Source: DTSX01 sp964008355
GTDB taxonomy: Bacteria; Pseudomonadota; Gammaproteobacteria; Steroidobacterales; UBA11654
Length of the DNA stretch: 13,543 bases
Direction of reading: 5' to 3'
Assembly (NCBI GenBank): GCA_964008355.1
Contig: CAXGBD010000035.1
Location: 1 to 13,543 of the forward strand
Made by a program: the position numbers and the translations under genes. Of this stretch, positions 1-7,366 are shown in pieces. The number at the start of each line of letters is the position of its first letter. Within the stretch, counting starts at the first letter, position 1. Under the pieces are notes generated by a model that had not been told where the DNA came from, made no database searches, and saw only the letters and a list, made by a program, of their open reading frames with translations.

Positions 1-3000
1 AGGCTATTTTTGCATCAACTTTTTTCCCAGGAAGTTCCCCTCCTTCACCTGGTTTTGCCCCTTGTGCTATCTTAATTTGTAATTGTTTTGCATTTGCAAC
101 ATAGGTTGCTGTGACACCAAAACGACCTGAAGCAATTTGTTTAATTGCTGATGATTTTAAATCCCCGTTGGGCATAGGCTGAAATCGTTCACGGCTCTCG
201 CCTCCTTCTCCACTGTTGCTTTTAGCTCCAATACGATTCATTGCAATAGCTAGAGTTTCATGGGCTTCTGATGAGATAGATCCAAAACTCATTGCTCCGG
301 TGGAAAATCGTTTAACTATTTCATTGGCTGACTCAATTTCATTTATTTTAAGTTGTTTCTTTTCCTTGATCTGTTTAAATTTTAAAAGTCCTCGAAGCGT
401 ACAGGATTCTTCTGCTTGGGCATTTGCATGCTGTGCAAATTGTTGATAAGCACTGAGATCATTGGTTCTAGCAGCCTTTTGCAGGGGCCAGATTGTTTCT
501 GGGTTCCAAACATGTTTTTCTCCAGCTCTTCTCCAATGAAAATCACCTATATTGGGCAAGCGTTTGTTCTTCTCTTGTGTCTGAAGAGGCCAACCCAATC
601 GATGCCTTCTAATTATTTCTGTTTGTAAAGTTTCAAAACCAACCCCAGATATTCTGTTAGTAGTCCCTTTAAAGCACTTGTTAACAACCTCATTAGACAG
701 TCCTAGTGCTTCAAAAATTTGTGCACCTTTATATGAGTGCAAAGTGGAGATCCCCATTTTCCCCATTACTTTAAGGATTCCTTTTACCGATGCTTGTCGG
801 TAAGCACGAATGACAGAATGATCATCTGTTAATGGTATCCTGTTTTCAGGGCCTGGATGGAAATGTGAATGATGAAGATGTCCTTCATCTTTAGCTGTCA
901 AAATTGCTTCGTAAGCTAAATAGGGATAAATTGCATCCGCTCCATAACCTAATAACAAGCAATGATGGTGAACTTCCCTTGCTTCGCCTGTCTCAATAAT
1001 GATTCCAACTTGAGTGCGTTTTGCAATATTTACCAGATGATGATGGACAGCCCCACAAGCCAAAAGACTACTCACAGCTGCTTGGTTTTGATTTGATGCT
1101 CGGTCAGAAAGCACAATAAAACTTGAACCATTTTCAATGGCCCTTTCTGCTTCTTGACAAGCCCGATCGAGTGTCTGTTCTAAGTTCTCTTTTGACGAAG
1201 AAGAAACATCAAATGTTATATCAATAACTTCTGTCTGAAAACCATAGTGGTCGATATTCTTAATCGCATCAATATCTTGATAAGTGATGATAGGATTCTC
1301 AATAAATAATCGTTTGGCATGCTTTTCTGTAACTGATAGTAAATTTTGTTCCGGTCCAATATAACACTCTAGAGACATGATAATTTTCTCTCTAATTGAA
1401 TCAATGGATGGGTTTGAAACCTGGGCAAACATTTGTTTAAAATAATCAGACAACATTCTAGGTTTATCACTAAGGACGGCTAGTGGCGAATCATTTCCCA
1501 TCGATCCTAAGGGGTCTCTCAAGTCATGGACCATTGGCTTTAACATAAATTCTAGTGTTTCAGAGGTATAGCCAAAAGAGCATAGTTTAGAGATCAATAA
1601 CTCTTGGGAATACCTTCTAGGTGATCTGTCGGTGCTGATGTCTTTTAGTTTTACTCTATTTTCATCGAGCCAATGGCGATAAGGATGAGCATTGATTAGA
1701 GGCTTCTTGACTTCGTTATCAGAAAGAAGTTTGCCTTGTTTAAAATCAATCAAGAATATTTTTCCTGGTTCCAGTCTTCCTTTTTTAGCAATTTGCTTAT
1801 TATCCAGAGGCAAAACCCCTACTTCGCTTGCCATGATGACACGTTGATCCGTGGTGATGTAATATCGACTTGGTCTCAGTCCATTTCTATCTAAAACAGC
1901 CCCTATTGCATCACCATTTGTAAATACAACAGAAGCCGGCCCATCCCATGGTTCCATGATGGTCGATTGATATTCATAAAAAGATTTTCTGGCCTCGGAC
2001 AGTGTTTTTTTCTTTTGCCATGCTTCGGGAATCATCATTAAAACTGCCTCTTCAATAGGTCGGCCTGTCAAAGACAAAAACTCTAAAACATTGTCAAAAT
2101 TTCCAGAGTCAGAACAATTGGTTTCAATAACTGGTAATAATTTAGAAATAGATGACCCGAATAAATCTGATTCAAGCGAACCTTCTCTTGCGCGCATCCA
2201 ATTAATATTGCCTTTGATCGTATTAATTTCTCCATTATGAGACATGAATCGGTTAGGCATAGCTCTGTCCCAACTAGGAAATGTGTTGGTTGAAAATCTA
2301 GAATGGATCATCGCCATGTGTGAGATGTAGTCTTCTTCTTTTAAGTCAGAAAAAAAACTAAACAACTGCTCATTCGTTAACATGCCTTTATAAACAATGA
2401 CTTTAGAAGACAAGGTGCATATATAAAAAGACTCTGCTTGTTTTAATATTGGGTCATTTTGTAAGTTATTACTCGATCGTTTTCGAATAAGATACAACCG
2501 CCTCTCAAACTCCTCTTGGTCAATATCATCTTTGGAAGCAATAAATAATTGCATCATGTGGGGCATTGACTCTATTGCGGTCGGTCCAAGATTAGCTTCT
2601 AGGGGTTGGGTTGGTAAGTCTCTCCAGCCGATAATTTTTTGCTTCTCTGAATTACAGATTTGTTCCACTTTATTCATACAATGGCGCCTTGCTATATTAT
2701 CTACTGGTAAAAACACTATGCCGACTGCATATTTTCCAGATACTGGCAATTCCTGGTTAAACTCCTTTTGAGCAATTCTCCGTAGAAAGGCATCCGGCAG
2801 TCCGGTTAGGATGCCAGCACCATCCCCTGTATTATGTTCCGCACCCCTTGCTCCTCGATGATCCATATTTTCAAGAATTATAGCTGCATCAGATATAATC
2901 TTGCGGCTTGCTTGGCCTTTAATATGGGCTATAAAACCGACTCCACAGCTTTCTTTTTCAAAAGCAGTATCATATAAACCAATCTGTTTTTTTGGCATAA

Positions 3001-3007
3001 AATGCAT
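1..3007 (-). CDS. gltB: Glutamate synthase large subunit, C-terminus cut by window edge
   Basis: Makes glutamate from glutamine and 2-oxoglutarate, using electrons from the small subunit (GltD, not in view). I translated the minus strand in one frame from 3007 to the edge: about 1002 codons without a stop. The family is usually about 1500 residues, so roughly the last third is missing to the left. A short leader is followed by KESCGVGF; Cys21 is the expected N-terminal nucleophile of the glutaminase domain after propeptide removal. HNGEINTIKGN near residue 257 is also typical of that domain. STGAMSFGSIS near residue 905, then QIASGRFGVT and QGAKPGEGGELPG at the edge, mark the FMN/2-oxoglutarate domain. 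The 3Fe-4S cysteines and beta-helix domain lie outside. Two in-frame ATGs exist (3007 and 2998). I chose 3007 because a GAG-type ribosome site lies 7 nt upstream. The leader would be 20 residues (17 from the second ATG), shorter than in E. coli. No frameshift is visible. Confidence 0.97.
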   Translation of the reverse strand, partial: MHFMPKKQIGLYDTAFEKESCGVGFIAHIKGQASRKIISDAAIILENMDHRGARGAEHNTGDGAGILTGLPDAFLRRIAQKEFNQELPVSGKYAVGIVFLPVDNIARRHCMNKVEQICNSEKQKIIGWRDLPTQPLEANLGPTAIESMPHMMQLFIASKDDIDQEEFERRLYLIRKRSSNNLQNDPILKQAESFYICTLSSKVIVYKGMLTNEQLFSFFSDLKEEDYISHMAMIHSRFSTNTFPSWDRAMPNRFMSHNGEINTIKGNINWMRAREGSLESDLFGSSISKLLPVIETNCSDSGNFDNVLEFLSLTGRPIEEAVLMMIPEAWQKKKTLSEARKSFYEYQSTIMEPWDGPASVVFTNGDAIGAVLDRNGLRPSRYYITTDQRVIMASEVGVLPLDNKQIAKKGRLEPGKIFLIDFKQGKLLSDNEVKKPLINAHPYRHWLDENRVKLKDISTDRSPRRYSQELLISKLCSFGYTSETLEFMLKPMVHDLRDPLGSMGNDSPLAVLSDKPRMLSDYFKQMFAQVSNPSIDSIREKIIMSLECYIGPEQNLLSVTEKHAKRLFIENPIITYQDIDAIKNIDHYGFQTEVIDITFDVSSSSKENLEQTLDRACQEAERAIENGSSFIVLSDRASNQNQAAVSSLLACGAVHHHLVNIAKRTQVGIIIETGEAREVHHHCLLLGYGADAIYPYLAYEAILTAKDEGHLHHSHFHPGPENRIPLTDDHSVIRAYRQASVKGILKVMGKMGISTLHSYKGAQIFEALGLSNEVVNKCFKGTTNRISGVGFETLQTEIIRRHRLGWPLQTQEKNKRLPNIGDFHWRRAGEKHVWNPETIWPLQKAARTNDLSAYQQFAQHANAQAEESCTLRGLLKFKQIKEKKQLKINEIESANEIVKRFSTGAMSFGSISSEAHETLAIAMNRIGAKSNSGEGGESRERFQPMPNGDLKSSAIKQIASGRFGVTATYVANAKQLQIKIAQGAKPGEGGELPGKKVDAKIA

Positions 3008-3015
3008 AATTTTTC

Positions 3016-3037
3016 TCAGCAGCTTTGAGGTTGCTGA
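3016..3037 (-). promoter_or_regulatory. Hairpin in the gltB leader overlapping its ribosome site
   Basis: TCAGCA (3016-3021) and TGCTGA (3032-3037) are exact reverse complements. The next two pairs inward also fit, one of them a G-U wobble, leaving a 6-nt loop. In the gltB mRNA the 3' arm ends in CTGA, and the following GA completes the only GAG-like ribosome-binding sequence before the ATG at 3007. The stem would therefore partly hide that site. Structure is seen in the sequence; a role in translation control is inference. Confidence 0.45.
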
Positions 3038-3119
3038 TAAATGATTACTAAAAATAATCTTGATGTTTTGTTATAGATACTCTAGACGCAGAAAGAGATC
3101 AGAAATCATCACTTAAATC

Positions 3120-3134
3120 ATTTTATCATAAAAT
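3120..3134. promoter_or_regulatory. 15-bp perfect palindrome, candidate operator
   Basis: ATTTTAT, one central C, then ATAAAAT gives 7-bp arms around a single base, near the middle of the divergent spacer. It overlaps the first of three closely spaced TTATCAT words. The arms are pure A/T, so chance is a real possibility in this composition, and I cannot assign a regulator. Confidence 0.3.
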
Positions 3135-3205
3135 CTTATTTATCATTTGATTAATAGAGGAATTATCATTTAGCAATTATTGAAAAATTTTTCTTACCTC
3201 TTGTT

Positions 3206-3233
3206 TTTACTATACAGATCTTTCATTTATACT
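3206..3233 (+). promoter_or_regulatory. Candidate sigma70 promoter for the symporter operon
   Basis: TTTACT (3206-3211, 4 of 6 matches to TTGACA) is followed after 16 nt by TATACT (3228-3233, 5 of 6 matches to TATAAT). Transcription would start near 3240, giving a leader of about 60 nt before the ATG at 3299. The placement suits the first gene of the operon; the call rests on consensus matching only. Confidence 0.4.
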
Positions 3234-3287
3234 CATTGGGTCTCTTGGGTTATTGTTGGATTCAACCTAAGAACATTTATCATAAAC

Positions 3288-3298
3288 AAAGGGGTGAT
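3288..3298 (+). promoter_or_regulatory. Ribosome binding site that sets the symporter start
   Basis: AAAGGGGTGAT lies directly before the ATG at 3299 and closely matches the sequence complementary to the 16S rRNA 3' end (AAGGAGGTGAT). No such site precedes the in-frame ATG at 3236, so translation most likely begins at 3299. Confidence 0.75.
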
Positions 3299-4981
3299 AT
3301 GAACGATCTAAATTTTTGGTTGAACGCTATCGGTAGTATTTTATGGCATGAAAATGTTCTCTACGCTTTGTTGATCACAGGGTTGATTCTGACAGTTTGG
3401 AGTGGTTTCTCACAATATCGTGCTTTAACTCATGGCGTTAAGGTAATCCGTGGCGATTACGACAAACCTGACGACCCAGGTGCTATTACACACTTCCAAG
3501 CTCTTTCAACAGCGTTATCCGCTACAGTGGGCCTTGGAAATATTGGCGGTGTAGCCCTTGCGATTTCATTGGGTGGTCCTGGAGCCATTTTCTGGATGTG
3601 GGTTGTAGGCTTCTTAGGGATGGCTGTGAAGATAACAGAGGTTTCACTTTCAATGTTACACAGAGACACTTCAGACCCTGAAAACCCCAATGGTGGCCCA
3701 ATGTGGGTAATGTCTAACAACCTCATCGGTCGATCAAAAATAATAAGGACTCTTGGAATGGGTATTGCTGGTACTTTTTCTGTCGCTTTGATTATTAATA
3801 CGTTTATTGCAGGTAATTATTTTCAAGCATGGAATGTTGGGGAATTGACCGAGCAATATTTTGGAATTCCTTCTATTGTGACCGGTGTAATACTCGCCGT
3901 TATAGTAGGAGCAGTTATCATTGGAGGAATCAAGCGTATTGGTGAAGTGACATCAAAACTGGTCCCCTTCATGTTAACTCTTTATGTGCTCTCTTGTTTA
4001 TTGGTTTTGGCGTTCAATTTTAATCAAATCCCTTCCATGTTTGCTTTGATTTTTAACGCAGCATTCTCTCCACTGGAGGCAAGCAATGCATTCATTGGAG
4101 GGGCAGTTGGTTCTGCTTTTATGCTTGGCATGCAAAGAGCTTTGTTTTCAAACGAAGCAGGCCAGGGATCTTCTCCAGTCGCACATTCTGCTGCCAAAAC
4201 CAATGAACCAATCCGAGAAGGAGTGGTTGCAGGTCTAGAACCTTTTGTTGACACAATCGTTGTTTGCACAATGAGTGCTTTGGTCATTTTAATTAGTGGA
4301 GTCTGGAATCGCCCTGCTGCAATTTTTATCAATGAAGCAGCATTTACCCCTGTTTCTGAAAATGAATGGCAACTCTCGACGGATGATTCTTTTTACAATC
4401 AATTATCTGCAGATCAAAATGTTTTTGTGGTGGTGTCTGGTGATCTAAATTCACAATCTGGAAACACCTTAAGCAAGATAACTGGTGAAGTCATTTATGA
4501 CAATGAGAAAAAGACCGTAACCAACATCAAATGGCAGATATTCACAACAGAGAAAAAACCTCAACTATTAGATAAGGGATTGTATATAGACTATGTCGGG
4601 GCAGTGCTGACGGCTAAAGCATTTGACAAAGCGTTTGAAAGAAACTGGCCTAATTTAGAGCTGGGAAAATGGTTGGTTACTCTAGCTTCCTGGTTGTTTG
4701 CAATATCCACGATGATTTCATGGAGTTATTATGGAGAAAAGGGTGTTGTGTTCTTAATGGGTCAAAAAAGTGTTCTGCCATACAGGATTATTTTTTGCCT
4801 GATCATTGTGTTCGCTACACTTGGGTTTATTAAAACTAATGAGGAACTCAATAGTCTTTCAGTAATAGGTACAGGCGTATGTCTTGTAGCTAATCTTCCT
4901 ATAATCTGGTTGTTTAGCCACCAGGCTATGAGGGAATATAAACAATATATTCGTAAGCTTAAAGCTGGAGATTTTTTATAA
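3299..4981 (+). CDS. AGCS-family sodium:alanine/glycine symporter with a large extra loop
   Basis: Inner-membrane transporter of the alanine-or-glycine:cation symporter family, which imports small neutral amino acids with Na+ or H+. Family hallmarks are clear: VGLGNIGGVALAISLGGPGA with a following GMAVKITEVSLSM, then GMQRALFSNEAGQGSSPVAH and the LEPFVDTIVVCTMSALVILI helix, and later SWSYYGEKG. From the ATG at 3299 the protein is 560 residues, longer than the 440-550 usual for the family. An upstream in-frame ATG (3236) would add 21 residues, but 3299 has a near-perfect ribosome site. The extra length lies mainly in a hydrophilic stretch of about 85-90 residues (about 344-432) between the GVW end of one helix and the GAVLTAKAF segment, where most relatives have a short loop. 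It is the first gene of an operon; the next start is 28 nt after its stop. Family assignment is secure, but the substrate cannot be read from sequence. Confidence 0.93.
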   Translation: MNDLNFWLNAIGSILWHENVLYALLITGLILTVWSGFSQYRALTHGVKVIRGDYDKPDDPGAITHFQALSTALSATVGLGNIGGVALAISLGGPGAIFWMWVVGFLGMAVKITEVSLSMLHRDTSDPENPNGGPMWVMSNNLIGRSKIIRTLGMGIAGTFSVALIINTFIAGNYFQAWNVGELTEQYFGIPSIVTGVILAVIVGAVIIGGIKRIGEVTSKLVPFMLTLYVLSCLLVLAFNFNQIPSMFALIFNAAFSPLEASNAFIGGAVGSAFMLGMQRALFSNEAGQGSSPVAHSAAKTNEPIREGVVAGLEPFVDTIVVCTMSALVILISGVWNRPAAIFINEAAFTPVSENEWQLSTDDSFYNQLSADQNVFVVVSGDLNSQSGNTLSKITGEVIYDNEKKTVTNIKWQIFTTEKKPQLLDKGLYIDYVGAVLTAKAFDKAFERNWPNLELGKWLVTLASWLFAISTMISWSYYGEKGVVFLMGQKSVLPYRIIFCLIIVFATLGFIKTNEELNSLSVIGTGVCLVANLPIIWLFSHQAMREYKQYIRKLKAGDFL

Positions 4982-5009
4982 ATAAGCCTTGAAAAATGAG
5001 ATTAAAACC

Positions 5010-5834
5010 ATGAAAAAAGAAATAAAAATTCGACCTTTTTGGTATTCAGATGTTTGGATCTGGCCAAAGTTGATTACCATTATTACAACTCTCGATAAGA
5101 AAGGTGTTGTCAATGCTGGTCCTTATTCTCACATTATGCAATACGATGTGATGACTAAAAATCCAAGATTAATAGTGGGGTTTAGACAAGATTCTCATTC
5201 ATTTGTAAATATTTGTGACACCAAAGAGTTTGTTGTTAATTGCCCCAATGTTGACGGTCTAGACGACATGATGGAAACCGCAAAATTTTACCCCGAGGGA
5301 ATCAATGAGCTAGAGTTTACTAAGTTTACTCAAATCCCTTCACGAAAAGTAAAACCACCAAGTTTGAAAGAATGCCCACAAATTGCAGAATGTACTGTGG
5401 ATGAGATTGTTGTACTAGAAAAAAGTACTGCTATTGTGATTGGCACTATTGAAGCAATCATTGTAGATGAAGAGTTGATTTCAATGAACAGAGAAGAGCG
5501 CATACGCGCAATGGATTTACCCATAGGAATGGGTGATGAGAAACGTCAGGATTACTACCATACAACTTTAGGGAAGCTAACAATGCACAGATTGGGTCAG
5601 CCTAAAAATGCTATGGCCGGGGCTGATGCGGTGACTAATATACCTTGGGACAAAGAAGCGATGAAAATGCTTATGAATGTGCCGCCACCGATAAGAAAAA
5701 TGGTCATTAAAAATACAGAGGAATTCACCAAAGAAAAAGGGGCAACAACAGTTACCTCTGAGCTTTTCACCGAGTTAGCTAAAGAAGTGGGTATGGATCC
5801 AGAAGTGATGGAAAGATTTAACAGCGGAGGTTAA
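5010..5834 (+). CDS. Flavin reductase-like protein fused to a PCP_red domain
   Basis: Probable FMN-binding cytoplasmic oxidoreductase of 274 residues. The N-terminal ~200 residues resemble the flavin reductase-like/flavoredoxin split barrel: a WPKLITIITTLD strand, then GVVNAGPYS, a PRLIVGF strand, and NICDTKEFVVNCP. The last ~50 residues, from IPWDKEAMKML through VPPPIRKMV and KNTEEFTKEKG to TSELF, match the small C-terminal domain known from light-independent protochlorophyllide reductase subunit B (PF08369, PCP_red). That domain also occurs in proteins unrelated to photosynthesis. A TTG at 4989 would add seven residues but has no ribosome site; the ATG at 5010 follows an ATGAGA-type site, so I prefer it. 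It sits between the symporter and the semialdehyde dehydrogenase with very short gaps, suggesting a redox step on the imported compound or its product. The family fold is fairly sure; reaction and substrate are unknown. Confidence 0.82.
   Translation: MKKEIKIRPFWYSDVWIWPKLITIITTLDKKGVVNAGPYSHIMQYDVMTKNPRLIVGFRQDSHSFVNICDTKEFVVNCPNVDGLDDMMETAKFYPEGINELEFTKFTQIPSRKVKPPSLKECPQIAECTVDEIVVLEKSTAIVIGTIEAIIVDEELISMNREERIRAMDLPIGMGDEKRQDYYHTTLGKLTMHRLGQPKNAMAGADAVTNIPWDKEAMKMLMNVPPPIRKMVIKNTEEFTKEKGATTVTSELFTELAKEVGMDPEVMERFNSGG
5826..5830 (+). promoter_or_regulatory. Ribosome binding site supporting the TTG start of the dehydrogenase
   Basis: A perfect GGAGG lies within the last codons of the flavin reductase gene, 9 nt before TTG at 5840. 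It decides the rare TTG start and implies that translation of the two genes is coupled. Confidence 0.75.
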
Positions 5835-5839
5835 ATTTT

Positions 5840-7303
5840 TTGCCTATTGAAATAAACAATCACGACTTATTCAAAGAACAAGCCTACATTAATGGTCAAT
5901 GGGTTGATGCCAATGATGATTCGACCGTGGATGTTGTCAATCCAGTAAACCAAGAAGTTATCGGTCATGTGCCCAATTGTGGCCAAGAAGAAACTAACAC
6001 TGCTATCAATGCTGCTGCCGAAGCACAAAAAAAATGGAAACAGTATCCTGCAAAAGAAAAAGCCTCAATTCTGAGGTCTTTGTTTGATCTGATCTGCACT
6101 CACCAGGAAGATTTAGCAAGAATCATAACTTATGAACAGGGCAAATCTTTGACCGAAGCAACCGGTGAAATTGCATATTCAGCCTCATTTATTGAATGGT
6201 TTTCAGAAGAGGCTAAACGTATTTATGGAGATGTGATTCCCGGCCATCTTCACGACAGAAGAACTGTTGTGATCAAGCAGCCTATTGGTGTTGTGGCTTG
6301 CATAACACCATGGAATTTTCCTTCAGCAATGCTAGCAAGAAAAATTGGACCGGCGCTTGCAACAGGTTGTTCTCTAGTGTGTAAACCAGCAAAACACACC
6401 CCTTTTTCTGCTTTAGCGCTTGCTTATTTGGCAGAAGAAGCAGGTTTACCTAAAGGTTTATTCAACGTGCTGACTGGTGATGCAAAGACTATTGGAAAAA
6501 CAATGACTGACAGTCATTTAGTGCGAAAGTTAACATTCACTGGATCCACTGAGATAGGAAAAATGCTGCTAAAAGAATGTGCTAACACCGTCAAAAAAGT
6601 CTCTATGGAGCTTGGCGGGCATGCTCCATTTATCGTTTTTGAAGATGCAGATATTCCAGCTGCTATTGAAGGGGCAATTGCAGCAAAGTTTAGAAACTCT
6701 GGCCAGACTTGTGTTTGTGCTAATAGAATATACATTCATCAGAATGTATATGATGAGTTTTGTGCTGGATTCGTAAAGGAAGCTGGACAACTTAAAACAG
6801 GTGATGGCCTAGACCCAGATACAGATCAAGGACCACTTATTGATAAAACTGCATTGCTTACAGTTGAAGAACATGTCGTTGATGCTAAAAACCAAGGGGG
6901 AGAGATTCTCTTAGGCGGAAAATCACATCAGTTAGGTGGTTTGTTTTATGAACCAACAGTGATTAAAAATGCCCATGACGGGATGCTAGTAGCTAAAGAA
7001 GAAACCTTTGGTCCTGTAGCGCCCTTATTTTCTTTTGCCACGGAAACAGAGGTAATCGAAAGAGCAAATGATACTCTTTTCGGTCTTGCGTCATATCTTT
7101 ATACCCAAAATCTAGCAAAAAGTTGGAGGGTTTCAGAGCAGCTTGAATATGGGATGGTGGGTTTAAACACAGGAATCATTTCAACTGAAATGGCTCCTTT
7201 CGGAGGTATCAAGGAATCCGGCATGGGTCGCGAAGGATCCAAGTATGGAATAGACGACTATCTTGAAACAAAATACATCTCTATCGCTGGAATCGATGAA
7301 TAG
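5840..7303 (+). CDS. gabD: NAD(P)-dependent succinate-semialdehyde dehydrogenase family protein
   Basis: Cytoplasmic aldehyde dehydrogenase of 487 residues, the normal family length, very similar to E. coli GabD along its length. GabD oxidises succinate semialdehyde to succinate, the last step of GABA breakdown. Visible catalytic parts are Asn159 in TPWNF, Lys182 in CKPAKHTPFSALALA, Glu257 in MELGGHAPFIVF and the nucleophile Cys291 in FRNSGQTCVCANR. Cys293 two residues on gives the C-x-C pair described as a redox switch in human SSADH. The C-terminal APFGGIKESGMGREGSKYG block is typical of this subfamily. Most relatives have ELGGN where this has ELGGH. The start is TTG, supported by a perfect GGAGG and by the neighbouring stop only 5 nt upstream. 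No GABA aminotransferase or amine oxidase lies nearby, so a related semialdehyde, such as glutarate semialdehyde, is also possible. The fold and reaction type are secure; the exact substrate is not. Confidence 0.9.
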   Translation: MPIEINNHDLFKEQAYINGQWVDANDDSTVDVVNPVNQEVIGHVPNCGQEETNTAINAAAEAQKKWKQYPAKEKASILRSLFDLICTHQEDLARIITYEQGKSLTEATGEIAYSASFIEWFSEEAKRIYGDVIPGHLHDRRTVVIKQPIGVVACITPWNFPSAMLARKIGPALATGCSLVCKPAKHTPFSALALAYLAEEAGLPKGLFNVLTGDAKTIGKTMTDSHLVRKLTFTGSTEIGKMLLKECANTVKKVSMELGGHAPFIVFEDADIPAAIEGAIAAKFRNSGQTCVCANRIYIHQNVYDEFCAGFVKEAGQLKTGDGLDPDTDQGPLIDKTALLTVEEHVVDAKNQGGEILLGGKSHQLGGLFYEPTVIKNAHDGMLVAKEETFGPVAPLFSFATETEVIERANDTLFGLASYLYTQNLAKSWRVSEQLEYGMVGLNTGIISTEMAPFGGIKESGMGREGSKYGIDDYLETKYISIAGIDE

Positions 7304-7350
7304 CCGCTAACGATTGCAATCTGTTGTTACAACTGTATGATTCGGCTATT
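7299..7350. promoter_or_regulatory. Nested palindromes between gabD and the MATE gene
   Basis: AATAGCCG (7299-7306) and CGGCTATT (7343-7350) are exact reverse complements enclosing 36 nt. Inside lie two further perfect palindromes: GATTGCAATC (7312-7321) and GTTGTTACAAC (7323-7333). The outer left arm includes the gabD stop codon. As RNA this could form a branched structure; the right arm is followed by TTGTTTTC, a weak terminator-like tail. As DNA the two inner palindromes could be operators for the MATE promoter that overlaps them. I cannot decide between these readings. Confidence 0.45.
7314..7341 (+). promoter_or_regulatory. Candidate promoter for the MATE gene
   Basis: TTGCAA (7314-7319, 4 of 6 matches to the -35 consensus), a 16-nt spacer and TATGAT (7336-7341, 5 of 6 matches to the -10 consensus) lie 25 nt before the MATE ATG. 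The two inner palindromes cover the -35 and the spacer, where a repressor would be effective. Prediction by consensus only. Confidence 0.35.
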
Positions 7351-7366
7351 GTTTTCATAAACCTCC

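Larger units (their letters stand above)
3008..3298. promoter_or_regulatory. Divergent intergenic region between gltB and the symporter operon
   Basis: This very AT-rich spacer of about 290 nt separates two genes transcribed outward, so it should hold promoters for both. I see no credible small gene or RNA gene in it. It contains a hairpin next to the gltB start, a GATTA-N7-TAATC inverted repeat (3043-3059), a 15-bp palindrome (3120-3134), three nearby copies of TTATCAT (starting 3123, 3140, 3163) and a fourth at 3277, and a candidate promoter for the symporter. I could not find a convincing -35/-10 pair for gltB; a weak TATAAC-like -10 lies near 3080 on the minus strand. Confidence 0.7.

Noticed and set aside
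216..628. Two overlapping plus-strand open frames of 70-76 codons
   Set aside because: They lie inside gltB on the opposite strand, have no recognisable domain, and the minus-strand frame is fully explained as glutamate synthase.
2532..2771. Plus-strand open frame of 79 codons
   Set aside because: It is the complement of the gltB glutaminase region, with no ribosome site and no family resemblance.
3236..3298. 21-residue N-terminal extension of the symporter
   Set aside because: The upstream ATG lacks a ribosome site, the extension is not membrane-like or conserved in form, and the ATG at 3299 has a near-perfect site.
4989..5009. TTG start for the flavin reductase-like gene
   Set aside because: No ribosome site precedes it; the ATG seven codons later has a GAGA-type site at good spacing.
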